Of a stretch of 64,000 nucleotides of DNA, positions 47,106-56,555 are shown piece by piece. Where the stretch lies: assembly GCF_004770745.1 (NCBI RefSeq), contig NZ_RQGD01000046.1:310001-374000 (forward strand), written 5' to 3'. A model generated the notes under the pieces. The model did not search any database, was not told the origin of the DNA, and worked only from the letters and a program-made list of their open reading frames with translations. The translations under genes were made by a program, and so were the position numbers. Source of the stretch: Leptospira ognonensis. Its GTDB lineage: Bacteria > Spirochaetota > Leptospiria > Leptospirales > Leptospiraceae. How positions within the stretch are numbered: position 1 is the stretch's first letter; each line of letters opens with the position of its first letter.

Positions 47106-47464
47106 AAAGAGAAATTTTATTTTTTATCATTGCTGGTTGCTCGGCTGTTTTGACCGATCTTTCCGTATATTATTTGTCATTTCCCTACTTTGGTCATGAT
47201 AAGGGTAAGGCGATCTCCTTCATTGCTGGATCCATTGTTGCCTATCTACTAAACAAATACTTTACATTCCAAAAAAAGGAAAATTCCTTAAAAGAAATCT
47301 TAAAGTTTACGTGTCTTTATTTATTTACATTGGGTGCAAATGTTTTAGTAAACAATCTCACGATTAGAGTGCTTCCGGATTACTTACTTTTTGCTTTTTT
47401 ATGTGCGACTGGTGTCTCTACCATCTTAAATTTTATAGGTCAAAAATATTGGGTGTTTAAATGA
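47102..47464 (+). CDS. GtrA-family membrane protein
   Basis: 120 residues from ATG 47102 in the ATGA overlap with the preceding stop; an earlier in-frame ATG at 47087 would extend into that gene. Four membrane helices with the GtrA pattern (FIIAGCSAVLTDLSVYYL, SFIAGSIVAYLLNKYFTFQ, LNFIGQKYWVFK). GtrA proteins are thought to flip polyprenyl-linked sugars and nearly always accompany a GT2 enzyme, as here. Confidence 0.88.
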   Translation: MKREILFFIIAGCSAVLTDLSVYYLSFPYFGHDKGKAISFIAGSIVAYLLNKYFTFQKKENSLKEILKFTCLYLFTLGANVLVNNLTIRVLPDYLLFAFLCATGVSTILNFIGQKYWVFK

Positions 47465-48162
47465 ATCTTTTAACAATAGTTATTCCATGTTATAATGAAG
47501 AGAAAAACATTCCGCTCATCCTCGATCGATTCCAAAAGGTCTTAAATCGAAAGGATGTTGAAATTTTACTTGTCAATAATGGTTCGACGGATCAATCCAA
47601 GGCGGTAATGAAGGACTTAGTTCCAAAATATTCTTTTGCAAATATCTTAGAAATTGAAAAAAATCAGGGATATGGCTTTGGGATTTTATCTGGTTTGCGA
47701 GTCGCGAAATCAAAGTATATCGGTTGGACTCATGCAGACATGCAAACCGATCCCTATGATATCATACGTGCACTTGAGATTTTGGAACGTGATGGTCGCG
47801 AAATGCTTTATGTAAAAGGAAAACGGAAAGGAAGGTCCTGGGCAGATCAATTTTTTACGATGGGAATGAGTATATTCGAATCATTTTATATGGGAACATT
47901 TCTCTGGGATATCAATGCCCAACCAAATCTTTTTCCGAAGAGTTTTTTTGATACTTGGGAAAACCCCCCTTACGATTTTGCTCTTGATCTTTATGCCTAC
48001 TACCAAGCTAAAAAACAGAAAATCGAGGTAGTTCGGTTTCCAGTCATTTTTCCACCTCGCATCCACGGACATTCTTCTTGGAATACTGGGCTCAAATCAA
48101 AATGGAAATTTATACGTAGAACGTTTGATTTTAGCTTCAAATTAAAAAAAGAACTAAAATGA
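47461..48162 (+). CDS. GT2 glycosyltransferase (polyprenyl-phosphate type)
   Basis: 233 residues, GT-A fold: VIPCYNEEKNIPLIL (about 7-21), VNNGSTDQS, NQGYGFGILSGL, and the DXD-like HADMQTDP near residue 95. No C-terminal membrane helices. This is the pattern of DPM-like enzymes that put a sugar on polyprenyl phosphate for a GtrA-type flippase, encoded just upstream with a 4-base overlap. Sugar unknown. Confidence 0.88.
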   Translation: MNLLTIVIPCYNEEKNIPLILDRFQKVLNRKDVEILLVNNGSTDQSKAVMKDLVPKYSFANILEIEKNQGYGFGILSGLRVAKSKYIGWTHADMQTDPYDIIRALEILERDGREMLYVKGKRKGRSWADQFFTMGMSIFESFYMGTFLWDINAQPNLFPKSFFDTWENPPYDFALDLYAYYQAKKQKIEVVRFPVIFPPRIHGHSSWNTGLKSKWKFIRRTFDFSFKLKKELK

Positions 48163-48761
48163 TCCAAACTGAATTCATCGCCCATAGAATCAACACGGTT
48201 GCCGAGCTATTGTCATTACCCGAGGGGATAGGTCTTGAGCTTGACCTTCGAGACAGGGGTGAGGATCTCATATTGCAACATGATCCATTTAAAGAGGGCG
48301 AATTGTTTGAAACTTTTCTGAAATCTTATCAGCACAGAAAGACTCTCATTTTAAACATTAAATCGGAAAGAATTGAACTGAAAGTCCTTGAGTTGCTAAA
48401 AGAATATAAAATTGAGGAATATTTTTTTCTCGATTCCAGTTTTCCGATGATTGTTCATTTGGGTAAGTTAGGTGAACGAAAGATCGCAGTCCGTTTTTCC
48501 GAATGGGAAAGTTTAGAATCCGTTATGTTATTGAAAGGTCTTGTCGATTGGGTCTGGGTAGATTGTTTTACAAAATTACCTCTCGATCATTCGATTTATA
48601 GGAAATTGAAGGATGCAGGATTTAAACTCTGTTTGGTCTCTCCAGAATTGCAAGGAAGGCCTGAGGATATTCTCAATTATAAAACGATGCTAGAAAGCGA
48701 GAATATCGTTTTTGACGCCATCTGCACTAAAATTAAGAATTTTTCTCTTTGGCAAGGGTAG
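48159..48761 (+). CDS. Short glycerophosphodiester-phosphodiesterase-like protein
   Basis: 200 residues, shorter than the usual 240 or more. AHR (His9, Arg10), LELDLR (Glu27, Asp29), LQHDP (His41) and LNIKSE (the Lys) align with the GDPD catalytic and metal residues. The rest of the TIM barrel appears trimmed, ending VSPELQGR and AICTKIKNF. No signal peptide. Last gene of the cluster, 4-base overlap with GT2. It may cleave or form a phosphodiester in the cluster's product. Confidence 0.78.
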   Translation: MIQTEFIAHRINTVAELLSLPEGIGLELDLRDRGEDLILQHDPFKEGELFETFLKSYQHRKTLILNIKSERIELKVLELLKEYKIEEYFFLDSSFPMIVHLGKLGERKIAVRFSEWESLESVMLLKGLVDWVWVDCFTKLPLDHSIYRKLKDAGFKLCLVSPELQGRPEDILNYKTMLESENIVFDAICTKIKNFSLWQG

Positions 48762-48888
48762 ACATATCTATCAGTATCCAATAATATTGGAAGGTTTGAA
48801 AGAACGGTTCACTTTTTTAGTACCAAGTTTGAAAAAAAAAGTCGTCAGAATAGAATTAGAATCAGACTAAGTAAGTAGGACCAACAAA

Positions 48889-49206
48889 ATGAATACTTGG
48901 AAACGCATTCCGTTCTTTGCATTTATTCTTTGGTTGCCATTTTGTTTCTCTCCTCTCACTTCGCAAGAAGTTAAGAAGACGGATACTACCAGAGTTACTC
49001 AAGAAATACAAAACCAATACTTTGCCGTTTTCGAATCTTTAGATTTAGAAGAGGAAGCCGACCTTCATGTATTTTTTGCTAAGCATGAATTTCATTTATT
49101 CTCTCCTTTATTTCTTTCCGGAAATGATTTTTTAAGTTCCGCTGATAAACATTCAAGTTTTCATCTCCCATTTTTCTATACCAACCTTCCTCCCCCTATC
49201 GCATAA
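48889..49206 (+). CDS. Small secreted protein, unknown
   Basis: 105 residues with a signal peptide (F-F-A-F-I-L-W-L-P-F-C-F-S, cleavage near LTSQ). The mature part has a helix FAVFESLDLEEEADLHVFF then a His/Phe-rich tail. AGGA precedes the ATG by 9 bases. It lies 84 bases upstream of the efflux operon, in the same direction, and may be its first gene or an unrelated exported peptide. Confidence 0.5.
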   Translation: MNTWKRIPFFAFILWLPFCFSPLTSQEVKKTDTTRVTQEIQNQYFAVFESLDLEEEADLHVFFAKHEFHLFSPLFLSGNDFLSSADKHSSFHLPFFYTNLPPPIA

Positions 49207-49289
49207 CTTGCATCGAATGTAGTTTCGATCTTTGTCAATAGACAAGGATATTTTTCGAAAGGAAACGTGCACATAGTAGGGAGAAAGTT

Positions 49290-50885
49290 ATGGGATTTCG
49301 TATCTCAAGTATTCGCTATATCGTAATCATGGCAATATTTGCCATCAGCAGTTGTATGAACGGTGCCTTTATCAATCTAGCACCGAAGTATGAGCCAGCA
49401 AATTTCGTTGTTCCTGACGCCTGGCAAGGCGAGGGTCCCTTTATCAAAGCTAATCCTGGAGGAGAAGAGATTCCTATGGACTGGTGGAAACTCTTTGGCG
49501 ATCCGGAACTTGACCAATTAGAAGAGCAGGCTATGGAGGCGAATGCGGATTTACAAGCGGCCTCCGAAAGATTTTTACAGGCCCGAGATATCATCATTAG
49601 AGTCAAGTCCCGTCTGATTCCCAATCTTGGTGTTGGGCTCAATCTCTCGAATAACAAGCAATCTGAAGACGCATTATTTCGTGGAGCCTTAGATCCTGTA
49701 AGTGATAACAATGTAAGTGTAGGTGCATCCGCTTCCTGGGAACCAGATTTCTGGTCGAGTATTAGAAATGAAACTTGGGCAAAAGTTTATGAGGCCGAGT
49801 CGATCGCTGCCGAATATGCTCTCGCACGACTAAGTTTGCAATCTGAAGTTGCTAGCAACTATTTTATGTTACGTGGGCTTGACGCAAAAAAGGAAACATA
49901 TGACCTTTCGATCCAGTATTATAAACAACTTCTGGAATTAGTAACCAAACGCTTTCAAGGTGGAATTTCCCCAAAAATAGATCTTTTTAGAGCCGAGTTC
50001 CTTTTGAATACAGCGGAGGCTAAACGATATGAGATACTCAGCCAGAGGCGACTTGTTGAGAATGCGATAGCGATTTTGGTAAACCAATCTCCTAGTAAAT
50101 TCCAAATTGCCGAGCAACCGAAACTATCATCTGTCACCTTTAAATTACCCATCACGCTTCCAGCTAAATTATTGGAAAGAAGGCCTGATATTGCCGCTGC
50201 AGAACGAAAAATGGCAAGAGCAAATCGTGAAATTGGAATGGCTAGGGCTGCTTTTTTTCCAAATGTATCGTTTGGAGCAAGAGGGGGGCTTGAAGCGAGT
50301 AAGGATTTATTTAATCTTTCGAATAGTTATTGGTCCTATGGATCCACTGCTACCATACCAATTTTCCAGGGGGGTTATCGAAGAGCACAGCTACAACAAG
50401 CATGGTCCGCCTATCGTCAAACAGAGGATGTTTACAGATCAACGGTTCTCAATGCTTTTCGAGAAGTTGAAAATAATCTAACACAGACTAAATTCCTTTT
50501 CCTTCAGACGAAAAAACTAGAAGTCGCCGTTGATATGGCCTTACAGACCCAAGATATGACCACACAATTATATACCGCAGGCTTAAGTAACAGTATGGAA
50601 ATACTTTATGCCCAGTTGGGGACATTAGAATCCAAGTTAAGTGCCGTGCAGGTGAAGACAGACCTATTAACAACGACAGTTTCGCTCGTAAGATCTTTAG
50701 GTGGAGGATGGAATAAATCCCACTTACCTGGTGAGGACGAGGTGGAGCCATTTGGAATTTTTTCGGATACAGACGTTGATCATATTCAACCAACGAAAGG
50801 CGTTCCAAACCCATCTTTGGATAATAAAAAATTTAATAACCTAACAGCACCTTCCAAGTGGAATCAGGAGAAAGGAAATGAATGA
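49290..50885 (+). CDS. Outer-membrane efflux protein (TolC/OprM/NodT family)
   Basis: 531 residues. Lipoprotein signal ending A-I-S-S-C (Cys22). MDWWKLFGDPELDQLEEQA, AERKMARANREIGMARAAFFPNVS and FREVENNLTQ are hallmark motifs of the two outer-membrane-factor repeats. It forms the exit duct of the tripartite pump encoded with it. A Pro/Asn-rich tail of about 60 residues is longer than usual. GGGAGAA precedes the ATG. The RND gene overlaps its end by 8 bases. Confidence 0.92.
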   Translation: MGFRISSIRYIVIMAIFAISSCMNGAFINLAPKYEPANFVVPDAWQGEGPFIKANPGGEEIPMDWWKLFGDPELDQLEEQAMEANADLQAASERFLQARDIIIRVKSRLIPNLGVGLNLSNNKQSEDALFRGALDPVSDNNVSVGASASWEPDFWSSIRNETWAKVYEAESIAAEYALARLSLQSEVASNYFMLRGLDAKKETYDLSIQYYKQLLELVTKRFQGGISPKIDLFRAEFLLNTAEAKRYEILSQRRLVENAIAILVNQSPSKFQIAEQPKLSSVTFKLPITLPAKLLERRPDIAAAERKMARANREIGMARAAFFPNVSFGARGGLEASKDLFNLSNSYWSYGSTATIPIFQGGYRRAQLQQAWSAYRQTEDVYRSTVLNAFREVENNLTQTKFLFLQTKKLEVAVDMALQTQDMTTQLYTAGLSNSMEILYAQLGTLESKLSAVQVKTDLLTTTVSLVRSLGGGWNKSHLPGEDEVEPFGIFSDTDVDHIQPTKGVPNPSLDNKKFNNLTAPSKWNQEKGNE

Positions 50886-53800
50886 AATTGTAATCATTGC
50901 ACTAAAAAGACCTTACACATTTGTCGTAATGACAATTTTAATCATATTTTTCGGAATTCAGACAATTCGAGAAGCACCTACGGACGTATTTCCTGGCATA
51001 AAGATTCCAGTTATATCTGTTGTTTGGGTCTACCAAGGAATGTTGCCCGAGGACGTATCTGGAAGGATAACGTCTGTATTTGAAAGGGCACTAACAACAA
51101 CCGTGGAAGGTATAAAGAGCATAGATAGTCGATCCTATTACGGAAGTAGTATCATCAATATTGAATTGCAACCTGATACAAATCTTGCAGGGGCCGAGGC
51201 AGAAATTACCGCCATTTCACAAACGGTCGTTAACTCGCTTCCGCCTGATATATCTCCTCCTATGGTAATGCGTTTGGAGGCATCCTCTGTTCCCGTTGCG
51301 ATGTTGCAGGTAACTTCCGATTCTATGACGCCGGCGGAACTTTATAATCTCGCGTTTATGCGCATACGTTCTTTACTCGTAACAATTCCAGGAGCCATTA
51401 TCCCGCAGCCTTATGGCGGAACACCAATGCAATTATTGGTCTCTCTCGATAAACAAAAGTTAATGGCAAGAAATCTTTCCCCATTAGATATTTACCACGC
51501 TTTCAATGAACAGAATTTAGTTTTACCTGCAGGTGATCAAAAGATTGGTAAAACGGATTGGATGGTTATGACCAATGCCATGCCGATGGCTGTTGAAGAT
51601 TTTAATAACGTACCGATAAAAACGGAAGGGAATCGAACTATCTTTATGAGAGATATTGGGAACGTTTCTTTGGCTGGCCCACCTCAATTGAACTCGGTAC
51701 TTGTCGATGGAAAACAGTCTGTTGTGATCGTCGTTATGAAGAGTGGAGATGCATCTACCTTGGAAGTAGTCGATGGCATTAAGGAAATGATGCCCAGGAT
51801 CAAAGCGATTGCTCCAGCCGATGTAAATTTCAAAATCTTAAACGATGCCTCTTTATTTGTGGAGGCTTCCATCGAGAATGTTGTTCATGAAATGGTTCTT
51901 GCATCCGCTCTCACGGGCATTGCGGTCTTACTTTTTCTTGGATCCTGGAGAGCAACAGCGATCATTGCAACCTCTATCCCGCTTTCCTTACTATGTTCCA
52001 TCATACTTCTTCATCTAACTGGAGAAACTATCAATATTATGACTTTGGGAGGTTTGGCATTAGCTGTCGGTATCCTTGTGGATGATGCAACGGTAATGAT
52101 AGAAAATATCGATACGCATATTGAGAGAAAGAAACCGTTGGAAGAGGCAATCATTGATGCTGCAAATGAAATCGTAATTCCCACTTTTGTCGCAACTTTA
52201 GCGATTGTCATCGTATGGTTACCATTGTTTCAACTAAGTGGTGTTTCTGGGTGGCTTTTTATGCCAATGGCGAAGGCAGTGATGTACGCCATGCTTGCAT
52301 CGTTTCTTCTTTCTAGAACATTAGTCCCAACAATGGCTAAGTTTATGTTACATGACCATGTGTCAGTTCCTCATACGGAAAAAACAAAAGCAGTAAAATC
52401 TAGAGGTGTATTATTTAAGAATCCAGCAATTCAAAGAGCCGCTGATCTTTTATACATGTTCCTTTCGATCATTCCCTTTCAGAGTATCATAAATTTCTTA
52501 AAAGAATTTCAGAAAGGTTTTGATCAAAAATTCAACCATATGCGGGAGGAATACCATTTTCTTCTCCGACGTATCATCGAAAACCGGCAAAGATTTGTAT
52601 TCATATTTATGATCGTTGCAATGGGTTCTTTGGTTTTGCTTTTTGTCAATGGACGGGACTTCTTTCCAGAAATTAAATCTGGTACGATTCAGATGCATAT
52701 GAGAGTGCCATTAGGGACTCGCCTCGAAGTTACTGGTCGAATCTCTACTCTCGTTTCCGAAGATATTAAGAAATTGATTCCAGGAAATGTTGAAAATGTT
52801 TTGAGCAATTGTGGCTTGCCTGTCGTAAGTCCACATAACATGGCTTTTATTCCTACACCTACCATCGGTTCCCAAGACTGTGATATTACGATCTCTCTCA
52901 AGAATGAGGAATCGCCTGTTTGGGAATACCGAAAACGTTTGCGCAAAGAATTGGCTAAGCTTTATCCTGGAACGATTTTTACATTCCAACCTGCTGATTT
53001 AACGTCCGTTATTTTAAATTTTGGATCCCCAGCTCCCATTGATGTTCAGATAAATGGATTAGATCTAGAAGATAATTTCAGATTTGCGCAAATTTTGCAA
53101 AGTAAGTTTCGTGAAATTACTGGATCGGCAGATGTGGTCATTCATCAAACAATGAACACTCCTACATTACTTGTGGAAGGAAATCGTTCCTTGAGTTTGA
53201 ATATAGATCTGCCATTAAAGTCACTGGCAGAAAATATGCTGCTTACAACTTCTGGGAGTCAACAGATTGACCAGAAATATTGGTTAGATCGAAAGTCTGG
53301 AATTTCATACCAAGTAAACATTTATGTTCCGCAAACTCAAATGCGTAGAACTCAAGACTTATTGACTGTGCCTGTAAATACGGGAGATTTATCCGCCAAA
53401 GGTTCGGACATCCAACTTTTAGGTAATATTGCAAAACTAACGCCAACAGGAACACCTGGACTGATCACTCATCATAATTTGCTCTCGCTGATTGATATCT
53501 ATGTATCTGCAGAAGGTAGGGATGTTGGTAGCGTTCTGTCAGATGTTGAGAAGGCGATCGATTCCTTGAAGGATCAGATGCCTAAAGGCTCGGCTATTGA
53601 AATTCACGGGCAAGCAGAAACGATGCGAATCGCCTATGTAGAGTTAATTGGTGGATTGGCCCTAGCCATTCTTTTGGTTTATCTTCTGATAGTCGTTAAT
53701 TTCCAATCCTGGACTGATCCTTTTATCATCATTACAGCTCTTCCTGGAGCCTTAGCGGGTATTTCCTGGATTTTGTTTTTAACTGATACAAATATCTCTG

Positions 53801-54144
53801 TTCCTGCTTTGACGGGAGCCATCATGTGTATGGGAACGGCGACCGCAAATTCGATACTTGTAGTTTCTTATGCGAGAGAAAAGATACTAGAACATGGTAA
53901 TGCCATTGAGGCCGCGGTGGAAGCCGGTTATGCGAGAATTCGACCTGTGATCATGACGGCATCAGCGATGATCATCGGAATGGTTCCCATGGCTTTTAGT
54001 AATTCTCAAAATGCGCCCTTGGGCATTGCTGTGATCGGTGGCTTAACAGTTGCTACATTTGCAACATTGTTTTTTGTCCCGTGTGTTTATGCGATTGTCT
54101 ATAATAAAAATAAAGGATCAGAAGGGAGACGTAAACATGTTTAG
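50878..54144 (+). CDS. RND-family efflux transporter (AcrB-like)
   Basis: 1088 residues, slightly longer than typical. Twelve membrane helices and two periplasmic loops. The proton-relay Asp pair is in GILVDDATVMIEN (helix 4). APTDVFPGIKIPV, GRITSVFERALTTTVEG and the second-half GMVPMAFSNSQNAPLGIAVIGG are typical. A basic, Gln/Phe-rich insert near 495-560 lies between the two halves. It should export hydrophobic or metal-type substrates with the adaptors downstream; substrate unknown. Its end overlaps the first adaptor gene. Confidence 0.93.
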   Translation: MNEIVIIALKRPYTFVVMTILIIFFGIQTIREAPTDVFPGIKIPVISVVWVYQGMLPEDVSGRITSVFERALTTTVEGIKSIDSRSYYGSSIINIELQPDTNLAGAEAEITAISQTVVNSLPPDISPPMVMRLEASSVPVAMLQVTSDSMTPAELYNLAFMRIRSLLVTIPGAIIPQPYGGTPMQLLVSLDKQKLMARNLSPLDIYHAFNEQNLVLPAGDQKIGKTDWMVMTNAMPMAVEDFNNVPIKTEGNRTIFMRDIGNVSLAGPPQLNSVLVDGKQSVVIVVMKSGDASTLEVVDGIKEMMPRIKAIAPADVNFKILNDASLFVEASIENVVHEMVLASALTGIAVLLFLGSWRATAIIATSIPLSLLCSIILLHLTGETINIMTLGGLALAVGILVDDATVMIENIDTHIERKKPLEEAIIDAANEIVIPTFVATLAIVIVWLPLFQLSGVSGWLFMPMAKAVMYAMLASFLLSRTLVPTMAKFMLHDHVSVPHTEKTKAVKSRGVLFKNPAIQRAADLLYMFLSIIPFQSIINFLKEFQKGFDQKFNHMREEYHFLLRRIIENRQRFVFIFMIVAMGSLVLLFVNGRDFFPEIKSGTIQMHMRVPLGTRLEVTGRISTLVSEDIKKLIPGNVENVLSNCGLPVVSPHNMAFIPTPTIGSQDCDITISLKNEESPVWEYRKRLRKELAKLYPGTIFTFQPADLTSVILNFGSPAPIDVQINGLDLEDNFRFAQILQSKFREITGSADVVIHQTMNTPTLLVEGNRSLSLNIDLPLKSLAENMLLTTSGSQQIDQKYWLDRKSGISYQVNIYVPQTQMRRTQDLLTVPVNTGDLSAKGSDIQLLGNIAKLTPTGTPGLITHHNLLSLIDIYVSAEGRDVGSVLSDVEKAIDSLKDQMPKGSAIEIHGQAETMRIAYVELIGGLALAILLVYLLIVVNFQSWTDPFIIITALPGALAGISWILFLTDTNISVPALTGAIMCMGTATANSILVVSYAREKILEHGNAIEAAVEAGYARIRPVIMTASAMIIGMVPMAFSNSQNAPLGIAVIGGLTVATFATLFFVPCVYAIVYNKNKGSEGRRKHV

Positions 54145-55354
54145 TCTTATAAATCTATTTTATAACGAGTTCAAGCCTTGGTTGTTTGTCGCAATCCTTA
54201 TGGTTTTATTTTCTTGTAGTCCAAGTAAAGAAGATAATGCATCCACAGAAGGTGGCAAAAATTCGATTGGAAACTCAGTCATCATAGTCAGACCTGAAGT
54301 GCAAGGAGGAAATGAAAAGACTACGTTTCCAGGACAGTTGAAACCTTGGTTTGAAGCTCCCATGTATGCACAGGTCTCAGGTTATGTGAAACATTGGCAT
54401 AAAGACTATGGAGCCTATGTAAAAAAAGGAGAAGTTCTAGCTGAGATCCTTGCGCCCACCGTGGATGCCGACTTTTCTCAGGCGCAAGCCGAATGGGAGG
54501 CGCAAAGGGCGAAGTATGATCTAGCAGATATCACTGAGAAACGGTATACGGCACTAAGAGAATCCAACGTCGTTTCGGAACAATCTATATCTGTAGCCAA
54601 GGCGTCTCAAAATGCTGAAAAATATATTTGGAATGCAACAAAGCAACAAGTTAAAAAGCAAGAGGTCTATCTAGCATTTAAAAAAATACGAGCTCCCTTT
54701 GATGGGGTCATTACGGAAAGAAATATAAATGTAGGCCAATATGTAAATAAAGAGGGAAACCTGAGTGAGGGAATAGGGCCTCAAAACTTATTTACAGTCG
54801 CAGATATTCATAAGCTGCGTTTGTTCGTATCTGTTCCAAATTTTTATGTATCACTCTTAAAACCCGGATTAAAAGTTCAGGTCAGCCTGGCACAGTATCC
54901 AAATCGAACTTTTGAAGCAAGTTTCGGAAACTACTCTCGTGGATATGATGCCCATACACAAACAGTACTCGTTCAGTTTATATTAGAAAATAAAGATTTA
55001 TCAATCTGGCCTGGTTCCTATGCAACCGTTCGATGGTCGATTGAAAATACAAATCATTCTCTCCGAATTCCAACGAGTGCTCTTGTTTTTGATGAAGGCG
55101 GAACTCGCGTCGCAACTTTAACTGATTCTAATCGGATTCATTTCAAGGATATTGAAGTTGGTAAAGTTACGGACAGTTTCGTAGATATAAAATCCGGACT
55201 AAGTGAATCAGATAGGGTGATCAAAAATCCTAGAGCTTCCTATTTAGAAGAAGATATCATACTCGATCAAATCGTAGATTCATTTAAAGACAAAGGTGTT
55301 CTAAACGGAAAAATCAAGTTAGAGGATTCAAGTTCTAGTAAGGATTCCATATGA
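54137..55354 (+). CDS. Membrane-fusion (adaptor) lipoprotein of the RND pump
   Basis: 405 residues from ATG 54137, which overlaps the RND stop by 8 bases. Signal with lipobox L-F-S-C. The lipoyl half-motif YVKHWHKDYGAYVKKGEVLAEI, the helical hairpin around TEKRYTALRESNVVSEQ, and FKKIRAPFDGVITERNI follow the HlyD/AcrA pattern. A Ser-rich tail ends the protein. Second of five in the efflux operon block; the next gene is its paralogue. Confidence 0.9.
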   Translation: MFSLINLFYNEFKPWLFVAILMVLFSCSPSKEDNASTEGGKNSIGNSVIIVRPEVQGGNEKTTFPGQLKPWFEAPMYAQVSGYVKHWHKDYGAYVKKGEVLAEILAPTVDADFSQAQAEWEAQRAKYDLADITEKRYTALRESNVVSEQSISVAKASQNAEKYIWNATKQQVKKQEVYLAFKKIRAPFDGVITERNINVGQYVNKEGNLSEGIGPQNLFTVADIHKLRLFVSVPNFYVSLLKPGLKVQVSLAQYPNRTFEASFGNYSRGYDAHTQTVLVQFILENKDLSIWPGSYATVRWSIENTNHSLRIPTSALVFDEGGTRVATLTDSNRIHFKDIEVGKVTDSFVDIKSGLSESDRVIKNPRASYLEEDIILDQIVDSFKDKGVLNGKIKLEDSSSSKDSI

Positions 55355-56505
55355 TTAAATTTTTATCAAAATCAGATATTCCTAAATATGGTAAGTACAT
55401 ATTCTTGCTTTTTTTTATTTTCCAAATTGGTTTTCGATATTATAGATTTGAAAAATTAAAGAGAGATACAAAGGAGATGGCCATACCGACGGTATCGTTG
55501 GTTCAACCGAGTTATTTTCATGGAAACGAAAACGTGACTTTGCCAGGGACGTTGAAAGCATGGAATGAAGCACAACTCTATTCCCAAGTTTCTGGATATG
55601 TAAAGGCTTGGCATAAGGATTATGGTGCTGAAGTTAAAAAAGGTACTGTACTTGCCGAGATACAGGTTCCGGCGTTAGATGCTGAATACGAAAAAGCAAA
55701 AGCAGAGGTTGCATCACAAGAAGCAAAATACCAGCTAGCGCAGGTGACGGCAAATCGATATTTATCTTTACAAAAAACGAATGCAGTCTCAGCCCAAGCA
55801 ATATCGGAAGTATTGGCAGAACAAAATGCGGAAAAGGCAAAGCTGATCGCGATTCAAAAAAATTGGGAAAAATGGAAGGCACTTGTCAATTTTAAAAAGA
55901 TCATCGCTCCCTTTTCTGGCATCGTCACCCAAAGAAATATAAATTTAGGCGATTTTGTCAACCAAGAGGGAAATGTAAGTGATCCTAAAACAGCTGTTCC
56001 ACTATATGTGGTAGCGGATGTACACAAACTTCGCCTTTTTGTATCTGTGCCGAGTACTTTTAGTTACCTGTTAAAGCCAGGATTAAAAAGTGAAGTATCT
56101 ATCCCCCAATTTCCCGATCAGACATTCAAGGCGAACTTTTTAACAGTTGCGAAGGGTTATGAATCTTCTTCGCAAACTGTTCTCGCCGAATTTGAGCTTC
56201 AAAATCCAGAAAAAAAGATTTTGCCGGGTTCCTATGCACAAGTAAACTTAGGAGCTCCTGTTTCATCTCCTTATCTAAATGTCCCGGCTAGCAGTTTGAT
56301 TTACCAAGGGAATTCTATTTTTGTAGCAATCTTGAATCAAAAAAATACGATTCATTTCCAACCAATCGAAATCAGTAGAATATTGGATTCCTCAGTTGAG
56401 GTGAAATCGGGAATTGTAGAAACAGACAAAGTGATCAATCATCCGAGATCTAGCTTTCTTGAAGGTGATCTTGTGCAGGTTGTCGTTCCAAGGTCTGGCT
56501 ATTAA
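55351..56505 (+). CDS. Second membrane-fusion adaptor of the RND pump
   Basis: 384 residues, overlapping the first adaptor by 4 bases. It is anchored by an N-terminal helix (I-F-L-L-F-F-I-F-Q-I-G-F) and lacks a lipobox. YVKAWHKDYGAEVKKGTVLAEI, ANRYLSLQKTNAVSAQAISE and FKKIIAPFSGIVTQRNI align with the first adaptor, so it is a tandem paralogue with a different anchor. Both may form a mixed hexamer or serve different states of the pump. Confidence 0.9.
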   Translation: MIKFLSKSDIPKYGKYIFLLFFIFQIGFRYYRFEKLKRDTKEMAIPTVSLVQPSYFHGNENVTLPGTLKAWNEAQLYSQVSGYVKAWHKDYGAEVKKGTVLAEIQVPALDAEYEKAKAEVASQEAKYQLAQVTANRYLSLQKTNAVSAQAISEVLAEQNAEKAKLIAIQKNWEKWKALVNFKKIIAPFSGIVTQRNINLGDFVNQEGNVSDPKTAVPLYVVADVHKLRLFVSVPSTFSYLLKPGLKSEVSIPQFPDQTFKANFLTVAKGYESSSQTVLAEFELQNPEKKILPGSYAQVNLGAPVSSPYLNVPASSLIYQGNSIFVAILNQKNTIHFQPIEISRILDSSVEVKSGIVETDKVINHPRSSFLEGDLVQVVVPRSGY

Positions 56506-56523
56506 GTAAAGTAATATCAGTAT

Positions 56524-56548
56524 AAAACGAAATCAGGAAATTCGTTTT
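56524..56548. terminator. Bidirectional hairpin between adaptor and repressor genes
   Basis: AAAACGAA (56524-56531) pairs with TTCGTTTT (56541-56548) across a 9-base loop, between convergent genes ending at 56505 and 56556. The A-rich and T-rich arms give each strand a weak T-tract, as in bidirectional terminators. Confidence 0.5.
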
Positions 56549-56555
56549 CAAAAAT

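Noticed and set aside
54050..54136. N-terminal extension of the first adaptor
   Set aside because: Falls inside the RND coding region; ATG 54137 gives a proper lipoprotein signal.
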